A DNA stretch of 64,000 nucleotides from an uncultured Gammaproteobacteria bacterium. GTDB taxonomy: Bacteria; Pseudomonadota; Gammaproteobacteria; GCA-001735895. Of the stretch, positions 56,350 through 64,000 are shown one piece after another (positions within the stretch are counted from its first letter, which is position 1; every line of letters begins with the position of its first letter). Location of the stretch: the NCBI GenBank assembly GCA_947259485.1, contig CAMYLU010000012.1, positions 54,143 through 118,142 of the forward strand, given 5' to 3'. The position numbers were made by a program, and so were the translations under genes. The notes under the pieces were generated by a model. The model had not been told where the DNA came from, did not search any database, and was given only the letters and a program-made list of their open reading frames with translations.

Positions 56350-58271
56350 CAATATTCAAACAATTAGCCTTACTGGTATCAACGTTTTTTCTGATTCTGT
56401 TACTTGTGATCGTATATAACGGCTTTACTCGTACCAGCCAATTTCAGCAGGGACAGCTACAGACCACGGCCCAGGACATGGCGACAACTCTGGGCATCGC
56501 GATCAGTAATTTACCCGAAGGCGATGACAACGCCACGCTTGAGGTCTTGTTTAACGCGGTTTTCGACAGCGGTTACTACACACGAATCGAGCTGGTTGCA
56601 GCTGACGGTCAGATTATTCATCAGAAGAGACAGGATCTTGGCATCGCGGGAGTGCCAGACTGGTTCCTGCATTTAGTGCCACTTGAGCCTGCTCGCGGCA
56701 CAACCCAGGTCATGAAGGGCTGGACTCAGCTTGGCCAACTCAACCTGGAGATTCATCCCGGCTTTGCCTACAGCAGCATGTACCAGGCTCTTATATCTGC
56801 CCTGCTCTGGTTTGCGATCTTGTTCATAGTGTCCTTGATCATACTTTGGCTGGTGCTGCGATATGTGCTGGAGCCATTGCAAAGAGTCAAGGAACAGGCC
56901 GATGCAATACATAACAACAAGTTTGTTCAACAAAAGAAATTGCCTGCCACTATCGAGCTGAAGCGCGTGGTCGAAGCGATGAACCTCATGGTTGCCAAGG
57001 TACAGGGTATCTTCGATGACCAGGAAAAGACGCTCGGCGAATACCAGCAACTCCTTTACCGGGACAAGCTGACCAACCTGGGCAATCGTCGCTATCTTCT
57101 CGACCAGCTGCAGCAATCGATGTCAGAGGAATCAGGGCGCCACGGCTGTATGGCGATTATCAAGATCGTGGAATTCGAACAGTTGCGTGATCAGCATGGT
57201 TACGAACTGTCAGACAATTTAATCAGGATTCTGGCGGACCTGCTGCGCCAGACACAGGCAGATCACGGTGCCGAACGAATCTCGCGTTTCAACGAAGACG
57301 AGTTCGCTTTTCTGAGTGCTGCTGACGAATCCGCAGTCACAGATTTTATTGATAAACTGTTCGACGACTTCCAGAAACTCATACGAAAAGAATCCGATCT
57401 GGCGGAAGTGAGACTACTGGCTGGAATTTGCGACCTCGAAGTTGGCGGCGAGACCGGGAACGTCCTTTCCGGTATCGACTACTGTCTGTCACTGGCCAAC
57501 ACCAGGGGTCCATTTTCAATTGAACGGCAGCAATCGGGCAATCTCGATTTGCCGAAAGGTAAAATGCAATGGCGCAGCTGGCTTGAGACCGTTCTGCAGT
57601 CAAACCAGCTGTTCCTGGTCGGTCAACTGGCTATCAGCAATAACCGCATTCCCGTTCAGCGTGAGTTATTTATCAGGGCACGTAACCAGAACGACCAGAT
57701 AATTCCGGCCTCGGCGTTTATGCCAATGGCCTCGAGTCTCGGCATGTCGCTGGATATAGACAAGGAAGTGTTTCGCATGGTTGCTTCGAATAAGGAAATA
57801 GACCGAAAGATTCCACTGGCAATCAACCTGAGCGCCGCTTTTTTTGAGCTGGCAGAAGCCCAGGATGAGTTTGATCAACTGTTGCATGATTGCGAGCAAT
57901 CCGGCACCAGACTTTGCATCGAGGCCAGTCATCACGTTCTCAACCAGCATCCGATTATGTGCGCTAAAGTTTCCGAGCGGGTGCGAAAGCATAATCACCA
58001 GTTTGGCATCGATAACCTTGATCTTGGCCTGCCTCTACAATTGCTACAAACAGCCCAGTTTGACTACGTAAAAATCAATGCTAAAACACTACATGAAATG
58101 AGTCGAAATAAAATGCCCGCTGGATACCAGGCATTACGAACAATAACGGATACACTCGAGATCAGCGTTATCGCTGTCGCGGTAGATTCCAAGGAAGTTG
58201 TTGATGAACTTAAGTCACTTGGAATCGAGATTATGCAGGGCAATTTCCTCGGTTCACCTGAAGCAATATGA
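56346..58271 (+). CDS. lapD: LapD-type c-di-GMP receptor, degenerate GGDEF-EAL
   Basis: The 641-residue inner-membrane receptor has a TM helix (6-25), a periplasmic output domain ending in GWTQLGQLNLEIHPGFAY (Trp126 sits where the LapG-contacting Trp125 of P. fluorescens LapD lies), a second TM (151-172) and HAMP. Degenerate GGDEF (315-320 FNEDEF) and EAL (RELFIR at 439-444) domains follow. Loss of both active-site signatures means it binds rather than makes or breaks c-di-GMP. When c-di-GMP is bound it would sequester LapG and keep the adhesin on the surface. Confidence 0.92.
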   Translation: MTIFKQLALLVSTFFLILLLVIVYNGFTRTSQFQQGQLQTTAQDMATTLGIAISNLPEGDDNATLEVLFNAVFDSGYYTRIELVAADGQIIHQKRQDLGIAGVPDWFLHLVPLEPARGTTQVMKGWTQLGQLNLEIHPGFAYSSMYQALISALLWFAILFIVSLIILWLVLRYVLEPLQRVKEQADAIHNNKFVQQKKLPATIELKRVVEAMNLMVAKVQGIFDDQEKTLGEYQQLLYRDKLTNLGNRRYLLDQLQQSMSEESGRHGCMAIIKIVEFEQLRDQHGYELSDNLIRILADLLRQTQADHGAERISRFNEDEFAFLSAADESAVTDFIDKLFDDFQKLIRKESDLAEVRLLAGICDLEVGGETGNVLSGIDYCLSLANTRGPFSIERQQSGNLDLPKGKMQWRSWLETVLQSNQLFLVGQLAISNNRIPVQRELFIRARNQNDQIIPASAFMPMASSLGMSLDIDKEVFRMVASNKEIDRKIPLAINLSAAFFELAEAQDEFDQLLHDCEQSGTRLCIEASHHVLNQHPIMCAKVSERVRKHNHQFGIDNLDLGLPLQLLQTAQFDYVKINAKTLHEMSRNKMPAGYQALRTITDTLEISVIAVAVDSKEVVDELKSLGIEIMQGNFLGSPEAI

Positions 58272-58413
58272 CGTGATTTTCCAGGCCGGGCCGAGTACAG
58301 TTATGATCTATCGATTATCAATTCAAATGCAGGTTCACGGGAGCAGGAACACTGCCACGCCAAATCAACCAGGGCTGTGTCGGTAAAACGCTTACACCAG
58401 ATAAATCCCAATA

Positions 58414-60564
58414 ATGATCGATCCCCATCATCAGTATGACCCCCTGCTTGAATGCCTGGTTATCTTCGCCAAGTTACACAACCGCCCGATCAGCGTTGAA
58501 GCACTGATCGCAGGCCTGCCGGTTGAACCCGGCGCCGATGGCCCTGAGCTTTTCAGCATTGACAGTCCTAAGGGCCTGTTCTCACGGGTAGCCTCACGCG
58601 CTGGATTTGCGAGCCGTCTAATTCATCGCGATCTCGCTAAGCTCTCGAGGCTATTGCTGCCCTGTATCCTGGTGCTTAAAAACGGTAACGCGTGCATTCT
58701 TGAAAGCATAGATCGCAAAAACAAGCGCGCCAAAATCATATTCCCGGAGATCGGTGAAGGTGAAGAATGGATGGAGCTAGGTCAGCTTAGCCAGGAGTAT
58801 CTCGGGTATGCATTCTTACTTAAAAAAGAATTGCAGCAGGAGCGTACCGAGTCGAAGGGATTCAGCAGAGACTCGAGTCACTGGTTCTGGGGAACCCTGG
58901 CCAAGTCCAGGGATATTTTCGCCAGCGTGCTGCTGTCGTCGATCCTGATCAACCTGTTCATCCTTGCGACGCCGATGTTCACGATGAATGTCTACGACAA
59001 GGTAGTGCCCAACGATGCGATCGCAACCCTGTGGGTACTGGCAGCCGGCATTGTCACGGTTTACATTTTTGACACCCTGTTACGTTTCGTGCGTAACTAT
59101 TTACTCGAAGTCGCGGGCAAGAAAAGCGACATCATCATGTCATCGATCATTTTTTCACAGGTACTTAACTTGAAAATGGATCAATGGCCCGCGAGTATTG
59201 GCTCTTTTGCCAGCCAGTTGCGTGAGTTTGAAAGCATTCGCAACTTTTTTACCGCATCTACGATCGCGACACTGGTCGACCTCCCCTTTTCGATTATTTT
59301 CCTGTTGGTTATCTATTATATCGGTGGCCCGATGATCGCCGTACCCCTGGTAATCATAGCTGTGCTAATGCTATACAGCTTCATCCTCGTCAGGCCTCTT
59401 AAGGCCAGCGTGGAAGCCACTTACGAGGCGACCGCGAATAAAAATGCCCATTTGATCGAAACATTACGCTCGATAAAAACTGTAAAGGCGCTAGGCGCAG
59501 CGAATTATTCGCAATGGGTATGGGAAGAATCCTCAGGCGTCATCGCCAACAAGTCGATGCGCGCGCGAATACTGTCTTCTTCGATAACGGTCGTCACCAA
59601 CCTGATGGTACAGTTCAATACCATTGGCCTGATCGTGTTCGGCATCTACCGTATCAGCGACCTGGAACTCAGCCTCGGTGGCCTGATCGCAATAGTCATG
59701 CTGTCGTCACGGGCGGTGGCCCCGTTGGGTCAGATTGCCGCACTGATTACCAGCTTCGAGCAGACCCGCACAGCGTTTCGCTCACTCGATGAATTGATGC
59801 AGAAGTCTGTCGAAAGACCAGAAGGAAAATCTTACGTGCGTCGCCCCGGCTTCGAAGGGGCCATTAACTTCAGGGAAGTCGATTTCAGTTACCCCGAATC
59901 TCCAAAAAAATCTCTCACCGGTATTTCCTTTAAAATCAATCCGGGTGAGCATGTCGGTATCATCGGCAAGGTGGGTTCTGGTAAAACCAGCCTGATAAAA
60001 CTGGTCATGGGACTCTACCAGGCAGAGAGCGGCTCGATAGCAATCGATAATATTGACATCAACCAGATAGATCCTGCCGACCTGCGTAAAAATATCGGCT
60101 ACCTTTCCCAGGACATCGAACTGTTGCGCGGCACTATCCGAGAAAATATAGCCTATAAAGATTTACACGTTAACGATGAAAAGCTGCTCAAGGCCGCAGA
60201 AATTTGTGGAGTGGATCTGTTTGTTAACCAGTTGCCCCAGGGGTTTGACACCCAGGTAGGCGAGGATGGCGGATTCCTGTCCGGTGGCCAGAGGCAGGCA
60301 ATTGCACTGGGGCGGGCTGTCATGCTGAATGAACCTGTTCTGATTCTCGATGAACCAACCAATAGTTTCGATAACACAACAGAATCGATTATTAAGAAAC
60401 GACTTTTTGATTACACACGCGACAGGACCCTGCTACTGGTGACTCACAAAGCACCGATGCTGGACCTGGTAGAACGGATCATCGTCATCGACGAAGGGCG
60501 AATCGTCATGGACGGGCCCAAGGAAGAGGTATTGAATGCCCTGAAAGGTACCCAGAATGGATAA
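58414..60564 (+). CDS. lapB: Type I secretion ATPase/permease with C39-like domain (LapB-like)
   Basis: The 716-residue ABC exporter of the RTX/adhesin type has an N-terminal C39-peptidase-like domain (1-145) without the catalytic DCG motif (only LLECL), hence non-cleaving. A six-TM domain (160-455) and an ABC ATPase follow: Walker A GKVGSGKTS (518-526), signature LSGGQ (622-626) and Walker B VLILDEP (642-648). It would export the adhesin from the cytoplasm together with LapC and the TolC-OmpA protein. A 142-base gap separates it from lapD; it overlaps lapC by eight bases. Confidence 0.95.
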   Translation: MIDPHHQYDPLLECLVIFAKLHNRPISVEALIAGLPVEPGADGPELFSIDSPKGLFSRVASRAGFASRLIHRDLAKLSRLLLPCILVLKNGNACILESIDRKNKRAKIIFPEIGEGEEWMELGQLSQEYLGYAFLLKKELQQERTESKGFSRDSSHWFWGTLAKSRDIFASVLLSSILINLFILATPMFTMNVYDKVVPNDAIATLWVLAAGIVTVYIFDTLLRFVRNYLLEVAGKKSDIIMSSIIFSQVLNLKMDQWPASIGSFASQLREFESIRNFFTASTIATLVDLPFSIIFLLVIYYIGGPMIAVPLVIIAVLMLYSFILVRPLKASVEATYEATANKNAHLIETLRSIKTVKALGAANYSQWVWEESSGVIANKSMRARILSSSITVVTNLMVQFNTIGLIVFGIYRISDLELSLGGLIAIVMLSSRAVAPLGQIAALITSFEQTRTAFRSLDELMQKSVERPEGKSYVRRPGFEGAINFREVDFSYPESPKKSLTGISFKINPGEHVGIIGKVGSGKTSLIKLVMGLYQAESGSIAIDNIDINQIDPADLRKNIGYLSQDIELLRGTIRENIAYKDLHVNDEKLLKAAEICGVDLFVNQLPQGFDTQVGEDGGFLSGGQRQAIALGRAVMLNEPVLILDEPTNSFDNTTESIIKKRLFDYTRDRTLLLVTHKAPMLDLVERIIVIDEGRIVMDGPKEEVLNALKGTQNG

Positions 60565-61921
60565 CGACGACAATACAAATTTTGAAGACGTAACCCAGGT
60601 AGGAGTCCATGGAAAACAGGACATGGTCTACATGCGCAGCCTTTCCGCAGCGGCGGTACATCGTTCGCCACGCTACCTGATCGCGGTGGTAATGATCTTT
60701 GCGCTTTTCGTAATCGCAGCCATTGTCTGGATGAACTGGGCCAAAATCGATGTTGTCATTCGTGGTTCGGGCAAGGTTTCGCCAGCTAGCCAGGTGCAAA
60801 ACATTCAAAGCCTTGAAGGCGGCATCATATCCGAAATCCTGGTCGCAGAAGGCCAGGTGGTTGAGGCTGGTCAACCATTGATAAAAATCAGCGATGTCGC
60901 ATTTTCAAGCTCGTTCGAGGAAAACAGACTGCTTTATCTTGAGCTGGTGGCCAAGGCCAGTCGCCTGGATGCCGAGGCATTTGGCCGGACTTTCAAGCCA
61001 GACAGCGAAGTTAGCGCAGATGCACCGCACCTGATTAAATCAGAAAAGAGCTTGTTCGACTCAAACCAGCAACAACTCAAGGAAACATTGAGTGTTCTCG
61101 AAGAAAAAATAAGTCAGCAGAAGAGCGCCCTGCTCGAAGCACAGTCAAAGCGACGCCAATTGCAAAGATCTCTGGACCTGGTCAAGAAAGAGATTGTTAT
61201 TAAAAAACCGTTAAAGGATCGTGGAATTATCAGCGAAGTCGAATTTTTGCAATTACAGCAGCGGGAAGCCGAATTTGAAGGTGAGATAGAGGCGGTCAAA
61301 TATTCGGTACCGCGAATCGAATCGACCATCGAGGAAGCTCGTTTTAACAAGCAGAAAGAAAAGCTGAACTTTCAGAATAATGCGAAGAAAGAGCTGAACG
61401 AAGTAACGGCCGAGATTAGCCGTATCAAGGAAACACAAACCGCACTGCAAGATAGAGTCAAACGCACCACATTGCGCTCCCCGGTTAACGGAATCGTACA
61501 ACGTCTTTACATCAATACTATTGGCGGCGTCATCTCTCCGGGAAACAATATACTCGAAATTGTTCCACAAGAAGACTCTCTCCTGGTCGAATTAAAAATC
61601 AAACCGGCTGATATTGCCTATGTGAATGTCGGGCAGTTCGCCAGGTTAAAATTTTCGGCCTACGATTTCGCGGTTCACGGCAGTCTCCAGGGAATAGTTA
61701 CCTTTGTCAGTGCAGATACGATTACCGATGAAGAGGGCCAAAGCTTTTTCCTTGTCAGGGTCAAACCAGGTAAGTATTTTCTTGGTGCAAAGCCCGGCGA
61801 CTTGCCGATTAAAATCGGCATGACGGCCGAAGCTGACATAATTACAGCCAAAAAGACAATTCTATCGTACCTGACAGAGCCGGTTCATCGTGGAATTGAT
61901 AAAGCGCTTAGAGAGCGGTAA
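60557..61921 (+). CDS. lapC: HlyD-family type I secretion adaptor (LapC-like)
   Basis: The 454-residue membrane-fusion protein has one N-terminal TM helix (40-61), the biotinyl-lipoyl-like GKVSPASQVQNIQSLEGGII segment (72-91), a long coiled coil (about 150-300) and a C-terminal beta-barrel region. It bridges LapB and the outer-membrane duct. The start overlaps the lapB end by eight bases and the stop overlaps the regulator ATG as TAATG, so all three are coupled. Confidence 0.95.
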   Translation: MDNDDNTNFEDVTQVGVHGKQDMVYMRSLSAAAVHRSPRYLIAVVMIFALFVIAAIVWMNWAKIDVVIRGSGKVSPASQVQNIQSLEGGIISEILVAEGQVVEAGQPLIKISDVAFSSSFEENRLLYLELVAKASRLDAEAFGRTFKPDSEVSADAPHLIKSEKSLFDSNQQQLKETLSVLEEKISQQKSALLEAQSKRRQLQRSLDLVKKEIVIKKPLKDRGIISEVEFLQLQQREAEFEGEIEAVKYSVPRIESTIEEARFNKQKEKLNFQNNAKKELNEVTAEISRIKETQTALQDRVKRTTLRSPVNGIVQRLYINTIGGVISPGNNILEIVPQEDSLLVELKIKPADIAYVNVGQFARLKFSAYDFAVHGSLQGIVTFVSADTITDEEGQSFFLVRVKPGKYFLGAKPGDLPIKIGMTAEADIITAKKTILSYLTEPVHRGIDKALRER

Positions 61922-62520
61922 TGAAACTCATCGTTTATTCAGCATCGCGTTCATTTGATCACTTTCTGCAGCGTCAATTAGACATCGCATTCGAATATCG
62001 CAGAGATTTGCAGGTGCCATCTGACGACCTCGAAGAACTATATCTGATTCATGTATCAGGTAGGGAGCTCGAATGCCATGAATGGTTACTGAAACATGTT
62101 TCTGGAAAACCGCTTCGGGTGGGCGTCTGCTCAGACCGTCCCAGTATCCACGAAATGCTCGAATGTGTGCGACTCGGGGCCAAAGCCTACTGCAATAGTC
62201 ACATGGCCACTTTGCATTATCAGCAGATGCTGCAGTTACTGGAAAACGGCCAGAGCTGGTTTCCACCGCAAATGCTGGACGAAACATTCAGACTTGCGCA
62301 GCAGGTCGCCAATCCAGTTGAAAATCACGAGCAGTTGGATACTTTAACCGCCCGTGAAAAGGATATCGCGTTTGCGGTTGGTAAAGGTAAATCAAACCGC
62401 CAAATAGCTGATTTATATGATATTTCCGAGCCCACAGTGAAACGACATTTAACTAATATCTTCAAGAAACTTCAGCTAAAGGACCGTATCGGCCTGGTCC
62501 TATTCCTTAAGCAAGCTTAG
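61921..62520 (+). CDS. LuxR-type regulator with degenerate receiver-like domain
   Basis: The 199 residues have a C-terminal LuxR/NarL HTH (LTAREKDIAFAVGKG, then IADLYDISEPTVKRHL; about 138-197). The N-terminal about 120 residues look like a receiver but lack the acidic pair and the phosphoacceptor Asp; YLIHVSGRE is at the expected site. A pseudo-receiver would not use a kinase. The gene is coupled to lapC and lies directly before the adhesin gene, so adhesin control is the likely role. CsgD-like and VpsT-like proteins that bind c-di-GMP through a receiver are relatives. Confidence 0.88.
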   Translation: MKLIVYSASRSFDHFLQRQLDIAFEYRRDLQVPSDDLEELYLIHVSGRELECHEWLLKHVSGKPLRVGVCSDRPSIHEMLECVRLGAKAYCNSHMATLHYQQMLQLLENGQSWFPPQMLDETFRLAQQVANPVENHEQLDTLTAREKDIAFAVGKGKSNRQIADLYDISEPTVKRHLTNIFKKLQLKDRIGLVLFLKQA

Positions 62521-62596
62521 TCTTACGACTGCTTTGCCTCACAAACTGTGTGACCTGCTTCTCAATCTACAAATTTCGTGCTGTCAGTCTACGACT
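62519..62596 (+). promoter_or_regulatory. Paired inverted repeats upstream of the adhesin gene
   Basis: Two short palindromes with AGTC/GACT arms occur here: AGTC-TTAC-GACT (62519-62530) and AGTC-TAC-GACT (62586-62596), about 66 bases apart centre to centre. A third palindrome TCACA-AACTG-TGTGA (62539-62553) lies between. Such half-sites suit a LuxR-type dimer; the gene encoding one ends at the first copy. A poor -10 candidate (TATACT at 62632-62637) follows. The identity of the binding protein is inferred. Confidence 0.4.
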
Positions 62597-62662
62597 TTAG
62601 TATGACACGGACCCGTAAAAACTAGCCTATATATACTGTTCGTACAAAGTTTCTGCAGAAAT

Positions 62663-64000
62663 ATGGCTACTAAAAATATAGGTTTTGTCGCTGAATTAAT
62701 CGGTGACGCAGAGGTTCGCAGCGTTGACGGCGTAATCAGAGTCCTCAGTATTGGTGATCAGATCCATGAGGGCGATATCCTCACGACCGGTCTCAATACC
62801 GAGATCGTGCTCGAGTTTTATGACGGCCACAAACTGCAGATCGGTGAAAACACCGAAATGCTGCTGGATGAGTCAGTTTTTGCTGGCCTCAACGCCTACC
62901 CTGACGATCGTACCGATCAACTAGCCGAGCTGCAAAACCTCATTGTCGAAGGCGTAGATCTCGCCGAACTCGAGGCAACCGCTGCCGGTGCTGCTGCTGA
63001 CAGTGGCGACTCACTTCACCAGGCATCAGTTTACTCGAGAGTCGGTGACGAAGGAATTGTAGAGACCAGGGGTACTCCATTTAATCTTGGTGCGTCAGAT
63101 CTTGATGATCAGTTTAATATTGACGATGACGGAACCCCGATTCCAGCCGATTCAGAAGATGGTGACTCGGTCCAGGGCTCTGGTGCCATGCCTTCACCCG
63201 CGGCATCTATAACGGTTAATAGTATTACCGCCGATGATGTGATCAATGCTGTTGAAGCAGGCGCCCCAATCAATGTTACCGGTACCGTTGGCGGCAATGC
63301 CGTAACCGGGGATACAGTGAGTTTTACGGTTAACAGTATGCCGTATAGTGGAACCGTTGGCGCTGGTAATAGTTTTAGTATTTCGGTTACAGCAGCCGAT
63401 CTGGTTGCCGATACCAGCTTCGATGCTACTGTGTCGGGTACGGACGTCAATGGTATTCCTTACGGTGCGACCACCACTTCGACTCATACAGTCGATACTA
63501 CCGCCACTGCTACGATTACTTTAGATTCCAGTATCACACCCGATGACATCGTTGACGCTATTGAAGCCAGCGGTACTGTTGCGATTACCGGTAATGTTGC
63601 GGGTGATTTCCAGGCCGGTGATATAGTCACGTTGAGTATTAATGGTGTTAATACCACTGGTGCAGTACTTGCCGATGGTAGTTTTAGTATTGATGTTAAT
63701 GGCAGTGATTTGCTAAACGATCCCGGCAGGACCATCAATGCATTTTTCGTCGCCACCGATGTGGCCGGCAATATCGCGGCACCTGTCACTGATACTGAAT
63801 CCTATACGGTAAACAATGCTCCAGATGCTATAGATGATGTCGGTGCCCTCGATGGTACCGAGGACAGCACTTCCACTATCTTGAATGCCACTTTGCTGTC
63901 AAACGACAGTGATCTGGATGGCGATACGATCAGTATCACCGAAATTAATGGCACTGCCTTAATCGGTGGTGTACAGAGTATCTCCGTGACCAACGGCACA
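62663..64000 (+). CDS. lapA: Giant LapA-type adhesin, N-terminal part
   Basis: An open frame from ATG 62663 runs 446 codons to the window end without a stop. Residues 1-105 form the retention module (MATKNIGFVAELIGDAEV, with LQIGENTEMLLDES). TAAG at 106-109 is the LapG cleavage motif, at the position it has in P. fluorescens LapA. Residues 183-284 and 285-385 are two Ig-like repeats of about 102 residues (TVNSITADDVINAVEAG and TLDSSITPDDIVDAIEAS). From 386 a cadherin/VCBS-type domain begins (PDAIDDVGALDGTED). The retention module plugs the TolC-OmpA duct until LapG cuts. Confidence 0.92.
   Translation, partial: MATKNIGFVAELIGDAEVRSVDGVIRVLSIGDQIHEGDILTTGLNTEIVLEFYDGHKLQIGENTEMLLDESVFAGLNAYPDDRTDQLAELQNLIVEGVDLAELEATAAGAAADSGDSLHQASVYSRVGDEGIVETRGTPFNLGASDLDDQFNIDDDGTPIPADSEDGDSVQGSGAMPSPAASITVNSITADDVINAVEAGAPINVTGTVGGNAVTGDTVSFTVNSMPYSGTVGAGNSFSISVTAADLVADTSFDATVSGTDVNGIPYGATTTSTHTVDTTATATITLDSSITPDDIVDAIEASGTVAITGNVAGDFQAGDIVTLSINGVNTTGAVLADGSFSIDVNGSDLLNDPGRTINAFFVATDVAGNIAAPVTDTESYTVNNAPDAIDDVGALDGTEDSTSTILNATLLSNDSDLDGDTISITEINGTALIGGVQSISVTNGT

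Noticed and set aside
63109..63999. Long minus-strand frames within the adhesin gene
   Set aside because: They are the complement of the repetitive Thr/Asp/Val-rich adhesin sequence; low-complexity composition explains their length.
1..64000. tRNA genes, CRISPR arrays, insertion sequences
   Set aside because: Scanning for T-arm GTTCRANNC with a CCA end, regularly spaced repeats and transposase motifs found none besides the tmRNA.

Overview
The window reads as chromosomal DNA of a gammaproteobacterium, probably free-living and biofilm-forming. The evidence is a tmRNA whose tag reads ANDDNYALAA, the conserved nrdR-ribD-ribE-ribBA-ribH-nusB-thiL-pgpA gene order, a PurL and GlyA of the enterobacterial size, and LapA/LapD/LapG-type adhesin genes. 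Base composition is close to 50% G+C by eye (not computed), with a visibly more A+T-rich stretch around 18-24 kb. No tRNA, rRNA, CRISPR array, insertion sequence or integrase was found.

1-17.3 kb is mostly housekeeping and stress genes, largely on the minus strand. It holds the end of a peptide-type ABC importer operon (solute-binding protein, partial, and double ATPase), a UDP-glucuronate epimerase-like enzyme, msrPQ (repair of oxidised periplasmic methionine) and purL. Next are the three genes of the poorly understood AmmeMemoRadiSam set, an APH-like/P-loop kinase fusion, and a P-type ATPase followed by two universal stress proteins.

17.5-28 kb begins with ssrA (tmRNA) and its terminator. 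Directly 3' of it lies a surface-glycan block: three methyltransferases (one apparently frameshifted), four glycosyltransferases, an O-antigen-ligase-like membrane protein and a small protein-kinase-like protein. A DksA-like zinc-finger protein and a YrbL-like protein close the block.

28.8-49.8 kb is again core metabolism. It contains a PhyH dioxygenase coupled to a ProC-like reductase, an HDAC-family hydrolase, a HerA-like ATPase, acnA, an adenylate cyclase with an FHA domain, gltX, a retropepsin-like protease, the glyA-nrdR-rib-nusB-thiL-pgpA run, an IscA/ErpA-like Fe-S protein, an ATP-grasp enzyme, a YggX-like protein and an outer-membrane barrel. A 28-codon ORF with its own ribosome-binding site sits between ribD and ribE.

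50.0-64.0 kb, all on the plus strand, is the most notable part. First comes a translationally coupled PP2C phosphatase / Ser-Thr kinase / small membrane protein trio. A complete LapA-type adhesin secretion and retention cassette follows: a TolC-family outer-membrane protein fused to a cadherin-like and an OmpA domain, LapG protease, degenerate GGDEF-EAL receptor LapD, type I secretion ATPase LapB, adaptor LapC, a LuxR-type regulator with a receiver-like half lacking the phosphorylation site, and the start of the giant adhesin. The adhesin has the TAAG cleavage motif at residues 106-109 and runs off the window. By analogy with Pseudomonas, c-di-GMP bound by LapD would hold LapG, keep the adhesin anchored and maintain the biofilm. 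The OmpA fusion and the kinase/phosphatase neighbours suggest variations on that theme.
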